A stretch of DNA of 36,121 nt from an uncultured Alphaproteobacteria bacterium (lineage in GTDB: Bacteria > Pseudomonadota > Alphaproteobacteria > Rhodobacterales > Rhodobacteraceae). This document shows positions 24,271-31,672 of this stretch, piece after piece. The notes under the pieces are model-generated. The model worked only from the letters and a program-made list of their open reading frames with translations, had not been told where the DNA came from and did not search any database. The position numbers and the translations under genes were made by a program. How positions within the stretch are numbered: position 1 is the first letter of the stretch; the number at the start of each line of letters is the position of its first letter. The stretch lies in contig CABZEW010000019.1 of the NCBI GenBank assembly GCA_902524845.1, positions 1-36,121 on the forward strand, given 5' to 3'.

Positions 24271-24669
24271 ATGTACGATGAGAAAGATTATTTTGATCCC
24301 AGAAAATCGCAACTAAATGTAAAAGGCACCACTCTCGAGCCTTGTTCTACTAAACCATTAACAGGCTTTTTGAGAGACGGCTGTTGCAGTTGGGATCCTA
24401 GAGACGGAGGGAGTCATACTGTCTGTGCAATTATGACAACAGAATTCCTAGAGTTTTCAAAAGATAAAGGGAACGATTTATCGACACCTAGACCAGAGTA
24501 TCAATTTGAAGGATTAAAAGATGGAGACCGTTGGTGTCTTTGTGCAGCAAGATGGGAAGAAGCTAGGCTAGAAGGTAAAGCACCGAAAGTTGTTCTTGAA
24601 GCGACCAACATCAAATGCCTAGATATCTGTGATATAGAAAATTTGGAAAAACATACTGGAGGAAATTAA
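24271..24669 (+). CDS. DUF2237 family protein
   Basis: A 132-residue cytoplasmic protein matching the conserved DUF2237 family along its whole length: Asn-Val-x-Gly-Thr-x-Leu-Glu-Pro-Cys-Ser near residue 16, Thr-Gly-Phe-x-Arg-Asp-Gly-Cys-Cys, Gly-Ser-His-Thr-Val-Cys-Ala, Phe-Leu-Glu-Phe-Ser, Gly-Asn-Asp-Leu-Ser-Thr-Pro, and Gly-Asp-Arg-Trp-Cys-Leu-Cys-Ala-Ala-Arg-Trp. The many conserved cysteines suggest metal binding or redox chemistry, but the family has no known function that I am aware of. Its stop abuts the ATG of the next membrane-protein gene. Confidence 0.9.
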   Translation: MYDEKDYFDPRKSQLNVKGTTLEPCSTKPLTGFLRDGCCSWDPRDGGSHTVCAIMTTEFLEFSKDKGNDLSTPRPEYQFEGLKDGDRWCLCAARWEEARLEGKAPKVVLEATNIKCLDICDIENLEKHTGGN

Positions 24670-25080
24670 ATGGCGGAAAATTCACATAGTACCGAAGATT
24701 TTAGAGTCCTTTCTTTATCCATAGAATTTTTAACAACACTTTATGGTCTTTTTATGATTGTTTGGGCTTTTTCTATATCATTTATCGCGGAAACCTCTTC
24801 TTTAACTTCCATGATACCTGCGTTCATTGGGCTTCCACTGGTATTTATTGGGATTATATCAACAATTAAACCAACATTTAGAAAAGCTTTAATGCATATA
24901 GCAGTATTGATAGGCGCCTTAGCTTTTTTGGGTGGTCTCGACTTTTTTAGAAGCATGTTTAGTAATTATTATGCCGGATTATCAAAGCTCATGCTTTTGA
25001 TTACGGGTTTTGTATATGTGTATTTCTGCGTCCAAAGTTTTATCTTTGTACGAAGACAAAAAAAATTGAAATCTGATTAG
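24670..25080 (+). CDS. Four-helix inner-membrane protein of unknown function
   Basis: A 136-residue protein with four hydrophobic segments (about residues 20-42, 46-66, 74-90, 100-124) and a Lys/Arg-rich C-terminus, predicted cytoplasmic. I do not recognise a family. It starts directly after the DUF2237 stop (TAA then ATG), so the two are co-translated. Confidence 0.75.
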   Translation: MAENSHSTEDFRVLSLSIEFLTTLYGLFMIVWAFSISFIAETSSLTSMIPAFIGLPLVFIGIISTIKPTFRKALMHIAVLIGALAFLGGLDFFRSMFSNYYAGLSKLMLLITGFVYVYFCVQSFIFVRRQKKLKSD

Positions 25081-25178
25081 AAGACAATTTACTAAGATCT
25101 TGTAGATATTTTTGGTTGACACAAGTAAATTTTACTCCATTTTACTGCTTGGGAACGTAACCCGTATAGGAGGATAAT

Positions 25179-25619
25179 ATGAGATATTTTTCATTAACAG
25201 TAACATTTTTAGCCAGTATGGTAGTAACAGGTGTAGTTTTGGCAGCCGATATTGAAGTCAAAATGCTTAACAAAGGCGAAGAAGGAAAGATGATTTTTGA
25301 GCCTTCCTTCATTAAAGCCCAAAAAGGTGACAACATTATTTTTATCCCAACAGATAAGGGACATATGGCTGCTTCCATAAAAGGAATGATCCCTGAAGGG
25401 GCGAAAAAATTTAAGAGTAAGATAAACAAAAAATTTACATACACTGTGGATGTTGAAGGTTTATATGGTATCCGCTGCACACCGCATTACGCCAATGGAA
25501 TGGTGGCACTTATACAAGTTGGTGACACAGCGGATCCAGCTGCGTTTATGAAAGGAAAAAAAGTGCCAAAAAAATCCAAAGAACGACTTGAGGCGTATTT
25601 AGCGCAAGTCGGCTCCTAG
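25179..25619 (+). CDS. Pseudoazurin (type I blue copper protein)
   Basis: A periplasmic cupredoxin of 146 residues that shuttles electrons between cytochromes and reductases such as copper nitrite reductase. The signal peptide ends near Leu-Ala-Ala at residue 23. The four copper ligands are in place: His62 (Lys-Gly-His-Met), Cys100, His103 and Met108 (Tyr-Gly-Ile-Arg-Cys-Thr-Pro-His-Tyr-x3-Met). The C-terminal two-helix extension is typical of pseudoazurin. AGGAGG at 25168-25173 is the ribosome site, and a TTGACA about 65 bases upstream may mark a promoter. No nitrite reductase is nearby, so it may serve respiration more generally. Confidence 0.95.
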   Translation: MRYFSLTVTFLASMVVTGVVLAADIEVKMLNKGEEGKMIFEPSFIKAQKGDNIIFIPTDKGHMAASIKGMIPEGAKKFKSKINKKFTYTVDVEGLYGIRCTPHYANGMVALIQVGDTADPAAFMKGKKVPKKSKERLEAYLAQVGS

Positions 25620-25624
25620 GAAGT

Positions 25625-26359
25625 CTAACTTTGTTTGAAGGATCTCCTCAGGGAGATCCACACAAAATAGCCTGTACTCATCAGCCAAGCGGTGAAAACT
25701 AAAACGTAAAGATCTGCGAGTAAATCTTCTTGCTTTTGCAAAATCAAGAATACAGCGCAGATACACCATACAAATAATACTGTGAGTGAAGGGGTACGAA
25801 GCTCTTTAACGCGTAGAGGATGTATTATTTTTATCGGCACGAAGGTCATTACTAAACAAGTGCAGATAGCTGCAAAATTAAACCATGTGCCAAAGTCTAA
25901 AATAAAAAGAAAGAAAACTAACAAATTCCAAAGGGCTGAAAATCCCTTAAAATAAAAATCTGAAGTTTTCAAGTTTTTGTCTGCAAACGTGTAGCAGCTC
26001 GCTAAGAGTATAGCTATGCAAGTTAAATTAACGAAACTATAGGGAACCATAGAAAACCAATAAATCATTAACACGGGAAGTATCGAATAGTTAAACATAT
26101 CGATGACGTTATCTAATGAACTTCCATCAACCTCCGGAAGTACTTCTTTTACATTTACGTATCTAGCTAAAGTACCGTCCACTCCGTCAATGACTAAAGC
26201 CAGACCCATAAATAAAAACGCCAAAGTTTGTTCGCCATTGAGTATCGCTATTAGACCCAGAAATCCAAAAATCATTCCTGATGCAGTAAAAAAATGAGTG
26301 GCCCAAGCGAAAGCTCTATTTACTTTTCTTGATATGAAAATGATGTTCTTTAGTTTCAT
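25625..26359 (-). CDS. pcs: Phosphatidylcholine synthase (CDP-alcohol phosphatidyltransferase family)
   Basis: Condenses CDP-diacylglycerol with choline to make phosphatidylcholine in the inner membrane. The 244-residue protein has about seven to eight helices and the family catalytic motif, with Asp61, Gly62, Ala65, Arg66, Gly79, Asp83 and Asp87. The long x12 spacing between Arg66 and Gly79 is the form seen in bacterial Pcs, and the length matches Pcs (about 240). The surrounding Val-Asn-Val-Lys-Glu-Val-Leu-Pro segment also matches Pcs. The C-terminal codons overlap the hairpin at 25640-25659. It converges with the pseudoazurin gene, 5 bases apart. Confidence 0.88.
   Translation of the reverse strand: MKLKNIIFISRKVNRAFAWATHFFTASGMIFGFLGLIAILNGEQTLAFLFMGLALVIDGVDGTLARYVNVKEVLPEVDGSSLDNVIDMFNYSILPVLMIYWFSMVPYSFVNLTCIAILLASCYTFADKNLKTSDFYFKGFSALWNLLVFFLFILDFGTWFNFAAICTCLVMTFVPIKIIHPLRVKELRTPSLTVLFVWCICAVFLILQKQEDLLADLYVLVFTAWLMSTGYFVWISLRRSFKQS
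25640..25659. terminator. Hairpin at the convergent pseudoazurin/pcs junction
   Basis: A perfect 8-bp inverted repeat (GGATCTCC at 25640-25647, GGAGATCC at 25652-25659) with a 4-base loop lies just after the pseudoazurin stop and inside the last codons of pcs. It has no U run, so it may be a 3'-end stabilising stem or weak terminator for the pseudoazurin mRNA. Confidence 0.4.
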
Positions 26360-26405
26360 AACTTAAAAATAAATAAAAGTGACTATATGTCAATTAATTA
26401 GAAAT

Positions 26406-27620
26406 TTACGACCTTTCCATTATCTCCGAAACTTGAAACCCATCTTCCCTTAAAGCTTTTATAATGGATGCAATGTGCTTCACACTTAATGCTTCGATTA
26501 TAGCATCAATTTTTGCATTCTTGACTGGAACATCATTAAACATCCTCTGGTGATATATTTCAATGATATTACCTCCATAACTAGCTATTAAGTTTGAAAT
26601 CCTAGCTAACATTCCGGGCTCATCAATTATGTCGATCCGTACCTTGGTCATTCTACCATCCATCAAGAGTTTTCGATTTAGTATGCTGGCAAATACCCTA
26701 GCATCTATATTGCCTCCGCAGATCACTGTTCCCACTCTCTTTCCAGAAAATAGATCTTTATTTTTCAAGATTGCCGCCACCCCTGCAGCTCCAGCCCCTT
26801 CAGCTACTACTCTCTCATTTTCAAAAAGTGAGCTAATCGCTTTTTCAAGTTCAAATTCATCAATGAGTAGGATGCTATTGACGTTTTCCTTTATTATTTC
26901 TGAAGTAATTTTACCTGGCATTTTAACTGCAATTCCGTCGGCAAGAGTATCTCCTAGGATTTTTAGATGTTTTTTGTGAAGGACATTATACATAGAGGGA
27001 AATTTTTCAGTTTGCACTCCATAAATTTCTATGTTGGGATTTAGAGCCTTCGCAACTATCGATATTCCCGAGATTAACCCACCCCCGCCGATGGGAATGA
27101 CAAGTATATCCAGGTCTTCTATATCTTGCATAACTTCCAATCCAAGCGAACCTTGCCCAATTACTACATTGGGGTCATCATATGGATGTATAAGCGTTAA
27201 TTTTTCATTATGCACTAACTTGGATACATAAGTTTGGGACTCGTTTAAGGTTCGACCTTTGAGTATTACTTTGGCGCCTAAACTTTTGGTTTTCATTACT
27301 TTTGACATTGGAGCTTGTTCTGGCATTACAATTGTAGCCTTTACCCGTTCTTTTTTTGCCCACCAAGCCACAGCTTGTGCATGGTTTCCAGCTGACATTG
27401 CAATCACTCCCATTTGTCTCTGATTTTCTTTTAGACGCTTTATGGAAACGTATGCTCCTCTAACCTTAAAAGAGGAGGTATATTGGAGGTTCTCCAATTT
27501 TAGAAAAACCTCAGCTTGTGTTTCATTGCTGAGAAACTGAGATCTAATAGTAGGTGTCCTGATTATATTACCAAATAGTTCTTTGCTTGCTTCTTTAATC
27601 AGATCTATATGAATTTGCAT
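26406..27620 (-). CDS. ilvA: Threonine ammonia-lyase (threonine dehydratase) with C-terminal ACT domain
   Basis: Converts threonine to 2-oxobutanoate and ammonia with PLP. The 404-residue protein has the fold-type II core: Ser-Ser-Phe-Lys-Val-Arg-Gly-Ala with PLP lysine Lys52, Ser-Ala-Gly-Asn-His-Ala-Gln (75-81), a phosphate loop Gly-Gly-Gly-Gly-Leu-Ile-Ser-Gly near 178, and Gly-Ala-Gly-Ala-Ala-Gly. An ACT-like domain fills about residues 325-404. This layout fits the roughly 400-residue threonine ammonia-lyases rather than E. coli IlvA (514, two ACT-like modules), so it may be biosynthetic or catabolic; a serine/threonine-racemase relative is less likely because of the ACT domain. It is a lone gene. 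Confidence 0.88.
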   Translation of the reverse strand: MQIHIDLIKEASKELFGNIIRTPTIRSQFLSNETQAEVFLKLENLQYTSSFKVRGAYVSIKRLKENQRQMGVIAMSAGNHAQAVAWWAKKERVKATIVMPEQAPMSKVMKTKSLGAKVILKGRTLNESQTYVSKLVHNEKLTLIHPYDDPNVVIGQGSLGLEVMQDIEDLDILVIPIGGGGLISGISIVAKALNPNIEIYGVQTEKFPSMYNVLHKKHLKILGDTLADGIAVKMPGKITSEIIKENVNSILLIDEFELEKAISSLFENERVVAEGAGAAGVAAILKNKDLFSGKRVGTVICGGNIDARVFASILNRKLLMDGRMTKVRIDIIDEPGMLARISNLIASYGGNIIEIYHQRMFNDVPVKNAKIDAIIEALSVKHIASIIKALREDGFQVSEIMERS

Positions 27621-27791
27621 TTGATAAGCTTGAACATAAAAGCTATTTATTTACTATTTTATCTTTAAAATAAAGAAAAATTATTTGATTTGGATTGGAA
27701 AGATAAAAATCAAGCTGATTTAACTTTTTATTATTTTTTTTTTTTGGGTATTTTTATATGAAATTATATATACTTCAATTTGGAGTTAAGG

Positions 27792-28406
27792 TTGGACTTA
27801 AATATTAAGATAGTGGGAAAAAATATTGAGCTGGGAGAATCCTTCCAAGTATACAGCAGTGCTAGAATAGGCGAAGTTTTACAAAAATACTCATATGACG
27901 CAGTTAGTGCCCAAATAACATTGGAGAAGAGGGTTAGGAACTTTAAAGCTAAGGTAAAAGTGTATCTAAAGAACAAATTTGAATTAGACTCTACGGGCAG
28001 AGGCAAGAACGCTAATACCAGTTATGATGATGCGCTTGGTCATATAGAAAAAAAACTGAGGCGGTATCACCGAAGGATGAAAAGTCATAGGAATTCTGAA
28101 AGCAAGAATATTTCATTTACTGATGAACCTTTAAGGATTTATCAAAGTGTTTTAAACACTGATGAAGGTGAGATAGATATCAACAATAGTGAAAGTATGC
28201 CAGTGGTCGCAGAATTGTCATATAAAGTAGAGGAATTGACAGTTGAACAAGCCGTTATTCGTCTAGAACTAGAGAACGAAAGTTGTATATTTTTCAGAAA
28301 TGCTTCTCATTCAGGTTTGAACTTGGTCTACTATAGACAGGACGGTAATATTGGTTGGGTCGACCCGAGAGGAAGTCGGGAAAAAACTATAACCAAGGGA
28401 TCCTAA
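27792..28406 (+). CDS. hpf: Ribosome hibernation promoting factor, long form
   Basis: Binds 30S subunits and dimerises ribosomes into 100S particles during stasis. The 204-residue protein has an N-terminal HPF/YfiA domain (about 1-100, beginning Ile-Val-Gly-Lys-Asn-Ile-Glu-Leu-Gly-Glu) and a C-terminal dimerisation domain (about 145-204, with Phe-Phe-Arg-Asn-Ala and Ile-Gly-Trp-Val-Asp-Pro-Arg), joined by a variable linker. I chose the TTG at 27792, because GGAG at 27782-27785 is correctly spaced, over the TTG at 27780. Upstream lies about 170 bases of very AT-rich sequence with a long T run. rpoN and ptsN, usual neighbours, are absent. Confidence 0.93.
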   Translation: MDLNIKIVGKNIELGESFQVYSSARIGEVLQKYSYDAVSAQITLEKRVRNFKAKVKVYLKNKFELDSTGRGKNANTSYDDALGHIEKKLRRYHRRMKSHRNSESKNISFTDEPLRIYQSVLNTDEGEIDINNSESMPVVAELSYKVEELTVEQAVIRLELENESCIFFRNASHSGLNLVYYRQDGNIGWVDPRGSREKTITKGS

Positions 28407-28438
28407 TTCCAGAGAAACCCAGCAAAAAAGAAAGTACA

Positions 28439-28885
28439 ATGAGTGAAGAGGACATCATATCCCTTTTTTACGGAAAAAGTAATCGAGAGACTTATGAAAT
28501 TTTAATACCGCTCGCGCGAAAAGGCGATAAAATCGCCAATTATTTTATAGGTAATATGCTGGTATCTCCCATAGATCAAACGGTTGAGCCTAACATTATC
28601 GTAGGAGTAAGGTTCTTGAAGAAATCTGCAAGAGATGGTTATTCTCCCGCGCTTGAATTTCTAGGAAACCTTTATGCTTATAATGAAAATGTAAAAAGTG
28701 ACTTAGTCAGTGCGCACACTTTTTTTTTTCTCTCAGCAATAATTGAGAACAGAGTTGACATTGGTTATCATTTAATCATTGAAGACGAGTTTAATATCTC
28801 AGAAGCGGAAGCAAATAGATCCAAAGAAACCGCCAAAAATTGTATTGAGGTCGGGCTAGAAAACTGTGCATTTCTTCTAGAATAA
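28439..28885 (+). CDS. Sel1-like repeat protein, cytoplasmic
   Basis: A 148-residue protein without signal peptide. Helical pairs such as Leu-Ala-Arg-Lys-Gly-Asp-Lys-Ile-Ala-Asn-Tyr-Phe-Ile-Gly-Asn and Lys-Lys-Ser-Ala-Arg-Asp-Gly-Tyr-Ser-Pro-Ala-Leu-Glu-Phe-Leu-Gly are Sel1-type repeats, and Ser-Ala-His-Thr-Phe-Phe-Phe-Leu-Ser-Ala fits the last repeat. Such solenoids bind other proteins. I use the ATG at 28439 rather than an upstream start inside hpf. It is 32 bases after hpf and probably co-transcribed. Function unknown. Confidence 0.72.
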   Translation: MSEEDIISLFYGKSNRETYEILIPLARKGDKIANYFIGNMLVSPIDQTVEPNIIVGVRFLKKSARDGYSPALEFLGNLYAYNENVKSDLVSAHTFFFLSAIIENRVDIGYHLIIEDEFNISEAEANRSKETAKNCIEVGLENCAFLLE

Positions 28886-28943
28886 ATGTAATGTAGAGTT
28901 TAGTAATACAACAAAAAGTAGTTTTTTGACCAGTTAACAAAAT

Positions 28944-30098
28944 ATGAAAAGTTCACAAAGAAGTAGAATAGACCCCTTTATTGTCATGGATATAATGGAA
29001 AGAGCTCAGGCAATTGAACAAAAAGGGCACTCAATTGTCCATATGGAGGTTGGGCAACCTGGAACCTCAGCACCAAAAGCCGCTAAGGACTTTTTAAAAG
29101 CTTCTTTGGAAAATAACCCAATGGGTTATACTGTAGCACTTGGCTTACCTGATTTACGAAAAAAAATTGCTGAACTTTACAGTGATTGGTATGGAGTGGA
29201 TATTGACTGGAATAGAATAATCATAACCAGTGGTTCCTCGGCAGGATTTATTCTCGCTTTTACCGCTCTGTTTGAGCAGGCTGACAAAGTCGGACTGGCG
29301 AACCCTGGTTATCCTAGCTATAGACAAATTATGAAAGCGCTCAATATAGAACCAGTACTTATAAACACTGCCGAAAGAAACAAGTTTCAACTAAATCCAA
29401 GTGAACTCGATGAACACACCATTAACGGCTTATTAATAGCGTCACCGGCAAATCCAACTGGCTGTATGATCGAAAGAGATCCTTTGAATGAGCTGATAGA
29501 TTATTGTGATAACAAAAAGATTTCTCTGATAAGTGATGAAATATATCACGGAATTCAGTATCAAATGAAGCCCTCAACAGTGCTGGAATTTAGTGACAGT
29601 TGCTATGTCATCAATTCATTCTCAAAGTACTTTTCAATGACAGGTTGGAGGATCGGTTGGATGGTTGTTCCAAAACAACATGTAAGGATAATCGAAAGAA
29701 TTCAACAAAATATGTTTATATGTGCCTCACATGCTAGTCAAATTGTAGCTCTAGGAGCTTTTGAAAGTAAAAATGAGCTAGAAAAAAATCTAGAGACCTA
29801 CAAAGAGAATAGAACAAAATTATTGAGTGCTTTGCCTGAAATGGGACTTGGTAAAATTGCACCTCCGGATGGAGCTTTTTATTTATATGTAGACATCAGC
29901 GAATTTTCGTCTGATAGCTACGATTTTGCGAAAAGAATGCTAGATATCGGTGGAGTCGCTATCACGCCTGGAATAGATTTTGATCCAATTAATGGTAATT
30001 CTATGATTAGATTATCTTATGCTAGAAGTACACCTGAGATATTAAATGGTATAGAGAGAATAAAAATATTTATGAACGGGAAGAAATATATTCAATAA
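28944..30098 (+). CDS. Class I/II pyridoxal-phosphate aminotransferase (AspC/AAT-like)
   Basis: A 384-residue fold-type I aminotransferase. PLP-site residues are Asn-Pro-Thr-Gly (170-173), Asp198 and Tyr201 in Ser-Asp-Glu-Ile-Tyr-His-Gly, Lys228 in Asn-Ser-Phe-Ser-Lys-Tyr-Phe-Ser-Met-Thr-Gly-Trp-Arg-Ile-Gly-Trp, and the substrate-carboxylate Arg near the C-terminus (Ile-Arg-Leu-Ser-Tyr-Ala). It resembles aspartate/aromatic/alanine-type enzymes; substrate not determinable. The SDR gene begins 28 bases later, so the two may be co-transcribed and might form an amine-to-alcohol route, which is a guess. Confidence 0.9.
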   Translation: MKSSQRSRIDPFIVMDIMERAQAIEQKGHSIVHMEVGQPGTSAPKAAKDFLKASLENNPMGYTVALGLPDLRKKIAELYSDWYGVDIDWNRIIITSGSSAGFILAFTALFEQADKVGLANPGYPSYRQIMKALNIEPVLINTAERNKFQLNPSELDEHTINGLLIASPANPTGCMIERDPLNELIDYCDNKKISLISDEIYHGIQYQMKPSTVLEFSDSCYVINSFSKYFSMTGWRIGWMVVPKQHVRIIERIQQNMFICASHASQIVALGAFESKNELEKNLETYKENRTKLLSALPEMGLGKIAPPDGAFYLYVDISEFSSDSYDFAKRMLDIGGVAITPGIDFDPINGNSMIRLSYARSTPEILNGIERIKIFMNGKKYIQ

Positions 30099-30126
30099 AA
30101 GATAATCGTAAAGGACAGGATTAGCT

Positions 30127-30969
30127 ATGGTAGAAAGATTGCAAAATAAAGTAGTTGTTATTACAGGGGCTACAAGTGGTATAGGACTTGAAATAGCTAG
30201 GCGTTCGGTTTCCGAAGGAGCTTCTGTTGTTATTTCCGGAAGAAGAGAAAATGAAGGAAAAAAAATAGCAAGTCAGCTAGGAGAGAAGTGTAGGTTCATC
30301 AAGTGTGATGTCTTATACGAAGATCAAATTTGTAATCTTGTTGAAGAAACATTTGGCTACTACGGTAATATAGACGTAATGTTTAATAATGCAGGTGCTC
30401 CAGATTTTGTAAGGAACATTGAAGATATATCGTACGATAAAATCAGACAAAGCCTAGATCTCCTTCTTACAAGTGTTATTGTAGGGACACGAGAAGCAAC
30501 AAGAATTATGAGTAAGCAGAAAAATGGTAGCATAGTCAATACTGCAAGTATAGCCGGCCATTGGGGTGGATGTGGTGGCTCAGTTTACTCAGCTGCGAAA
30601 GCTGGTGTAATACATTTTAGTAAAGTCACTTCTCTAGAATTAGCTAAAAAAAATATACGCGTTAACTCAATTTCTCCTGGAGCAATAATAACGGAGATAT
30701 TTGGTGTTGGTCAAAAGTTGTCAGGTGAAAAACTAGCTTTGAGTGATGAGCATCTTAAATCAAGCGAAGCTTTTAATGATTTCCAACCAATAGCTAGAGC
30801 AGGGTTGCCAGAAGACATCGCTAATGTAGCCATATACCTTGCTAGTGACGAGAGCACATTTGTAACTGGCCAAGATTTTGTTGTAGATGGCGGCTTGTTA
30901 GCTGGACGACCCCTCAATGTCGCTAGTGAGTCGTTCAAAAAGATTAACCGGTCTTTAAAATCTTTTTAA
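30127..30969 (+). CDS. Short-chain dehydrogenase/reductase (SDR)
   Basis: A 280-residue classical SDR. The nucleotide motif Thr-Gly-Ala-Thr-Ser-Gly-Ile-Gly is at 13-20, Asn-Asn-Ala-Gly at 87-90, and the catalytic set is Ser141, Tyr154 and Lys158 (Tyr-Ser-Ala-Ala-Lys). Arg39-Arg40 after strand 2 leaves NADPH possible. The C-terminal Gly-Gln-Asp-Phe-Val-Val-Asp-Gly-Gly is normal, followed by about 24 extra residues. It oxidises or reduces an unknown alcohol/ketone. Confidence 0.9.
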   Translation: MVERLQNKVVVITGATSGIGLEIARRSVSEGASVVISGRRENEGKKIASQLGEKCRFIKCDVLYEDQICNLVEETFGYYGNIDVMFNNAGAPDFVRNIEDISYDKIRQSLDLLLTSVIVGTREATRIMSKQKNGSIVNTASIAGHWGGCGGSVYSAAKAGVIHFSKVTSLELAKKNIRVNSISPGAIITEIFGVGQKLSGEKLALSDEHLKSSEAFNDFQPIARAGLPEDIANVAIYLASDESTFVTGQDFVVDGGLLAGRPLNVASESFKKINRSLKSF

Positions 30970-30993
30970 GACTTTCATTAAGTTGACTGTCCA

Positions 30994-31415
30994 CTAGTTA
31001 AAGAACTGGCTAAAGAGCAAGGGGTTTTCTATCAAAAACATCGCAACTACAGTTCCACTTATAGCGGAGCCTATCATAATAGCTCTATCTCCCCACTGCA
31101 TGCCAACATATATTCATCCAATTGCGCTGATCAAATAAGTAATTTGCCCGAAAAGATATATTTCCGCCGATATGAGAAAAACACCCAATACACCTAAAAT
31201 CATGGAACCCCACTTAACATACCAATCTCTGGTGCCAGTTGGTGTCAGAGGCTTAATGTCGTCGTATTCACCCTGCAGCTCTTCAAGTTCTTGTGCAAGA
31301 CGTTTTTTTCTGCGGACAACTCCATAGCTAGTCTCCCAGCCTTTGAGGTGATATTGTGCATTTTACCAGACCCAGCTGCTAAGCCTAGGTCATCTTGTTC
31401 CAGTTCATTGGTCAT
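30994..31415 (-). pseudogene. Broken gene for a small coiled-coil membrane protein (frameshift plus in-frame TGA)
   Basis: From the ATG at 31415 the frame encodes about 37 residues running into a coiled-coil-like helix, then becomes nonsense and stops near 31245. Moving to the -1 frame at the A7 run (31303-31309) continues the heptad-like Lys-Arg-Leu-Ala-Gln-Glu-Leu-Glu-Glu-Leu-Gln. It then runs through Trp-Tyr-Val-Lys-Trp-Gly, a hydrophobic helix, a TGA at 31114-31116 where a tryptophan would fit, a second helical part with Gln-Trp-Gly-Asp-Arg-Ala, and a TAG at 30994-30996. The composite of about 140 residues is coherent, so this looks like a recently decayed gene. The shift site reads A-AAA-AAC in zero frame, a canonical -1 slippery heptamer, so recoding or sequence error are alternatives. 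I do not recognise the family. No other gene is seen between 30970 and 31672. Confidence 0.65.
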
Positions 31416-31487
31416 TTTTTTTTTGCTCCGGTGTTGAAATTGCATTTCTACAAATATTATTTTCTTTAGCATGTATTTATTTTGTTC

Positions 31488-31506
31488 CTGCCTAAGTTTT
31501 AGGCAG
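31488..31506. repeat. Perfect 8-bp inverted repeat (short hairpin)
   Basis: CTGCCTAA (31488-31495), loop GTT, TTAGGCAG (31499-31506). It sits about 70 bases upstream of the broken gene's start and 170 before the Sel1 gene. It has no U run on either strand; it could be an operator or a processing stem. Confidence 0.4.
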
Positions 31507-31566
31507 ATCGAACGAAGCTATTACCCAACAGAGGTTTAGTAAAATTTTTTCTCACTAATTCACAGG

Positions 31567-31591
31567 GTTTTCCACAGATTATATGGAAAAC
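31567..31591. repeat. Inverted repeat with a DnaA-box-like nonamer
   Basis: GTTTTCCA (31567-31574) and TGGAAAAC (31584-31591) are perfect arms around a 9-base loop. TTTTCCACA (31568-31576) matches the relaxed DnaA box consensus TTWTNCACA. A single box is weak evidence; no cluster or origin genes accompany it. Confidence 0.3.
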
Positions 31592-31672
31592 GTTAGATGA
31601 AGAATATATGAATACGATATATTTCAAATATAAGATTTTGTATTACTTGAAAAGCTGAAACGGAGCAAATAA

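Noticed and set aside
27735-27747. Long T run upstream of hpf taken as a terminator
   Set aside because: No GC-rich stem precedes it on the plus strand; it looks like ordinary AT-rich intergenic sequence.
31114-31116. UGA read as tryptophan (genetic-code change)
   Set aside because: Carbonic anhydrase, pobA, cofE and others in the window end at TGA with normal C-termini, so TGA is a stop here; a nonsense mutation fits better.
31568-31576. Replication origin near a DnaA-box-like sequence
   Set aside because: One box only, and no dnaA, dnaN, parAB or further box cluster.
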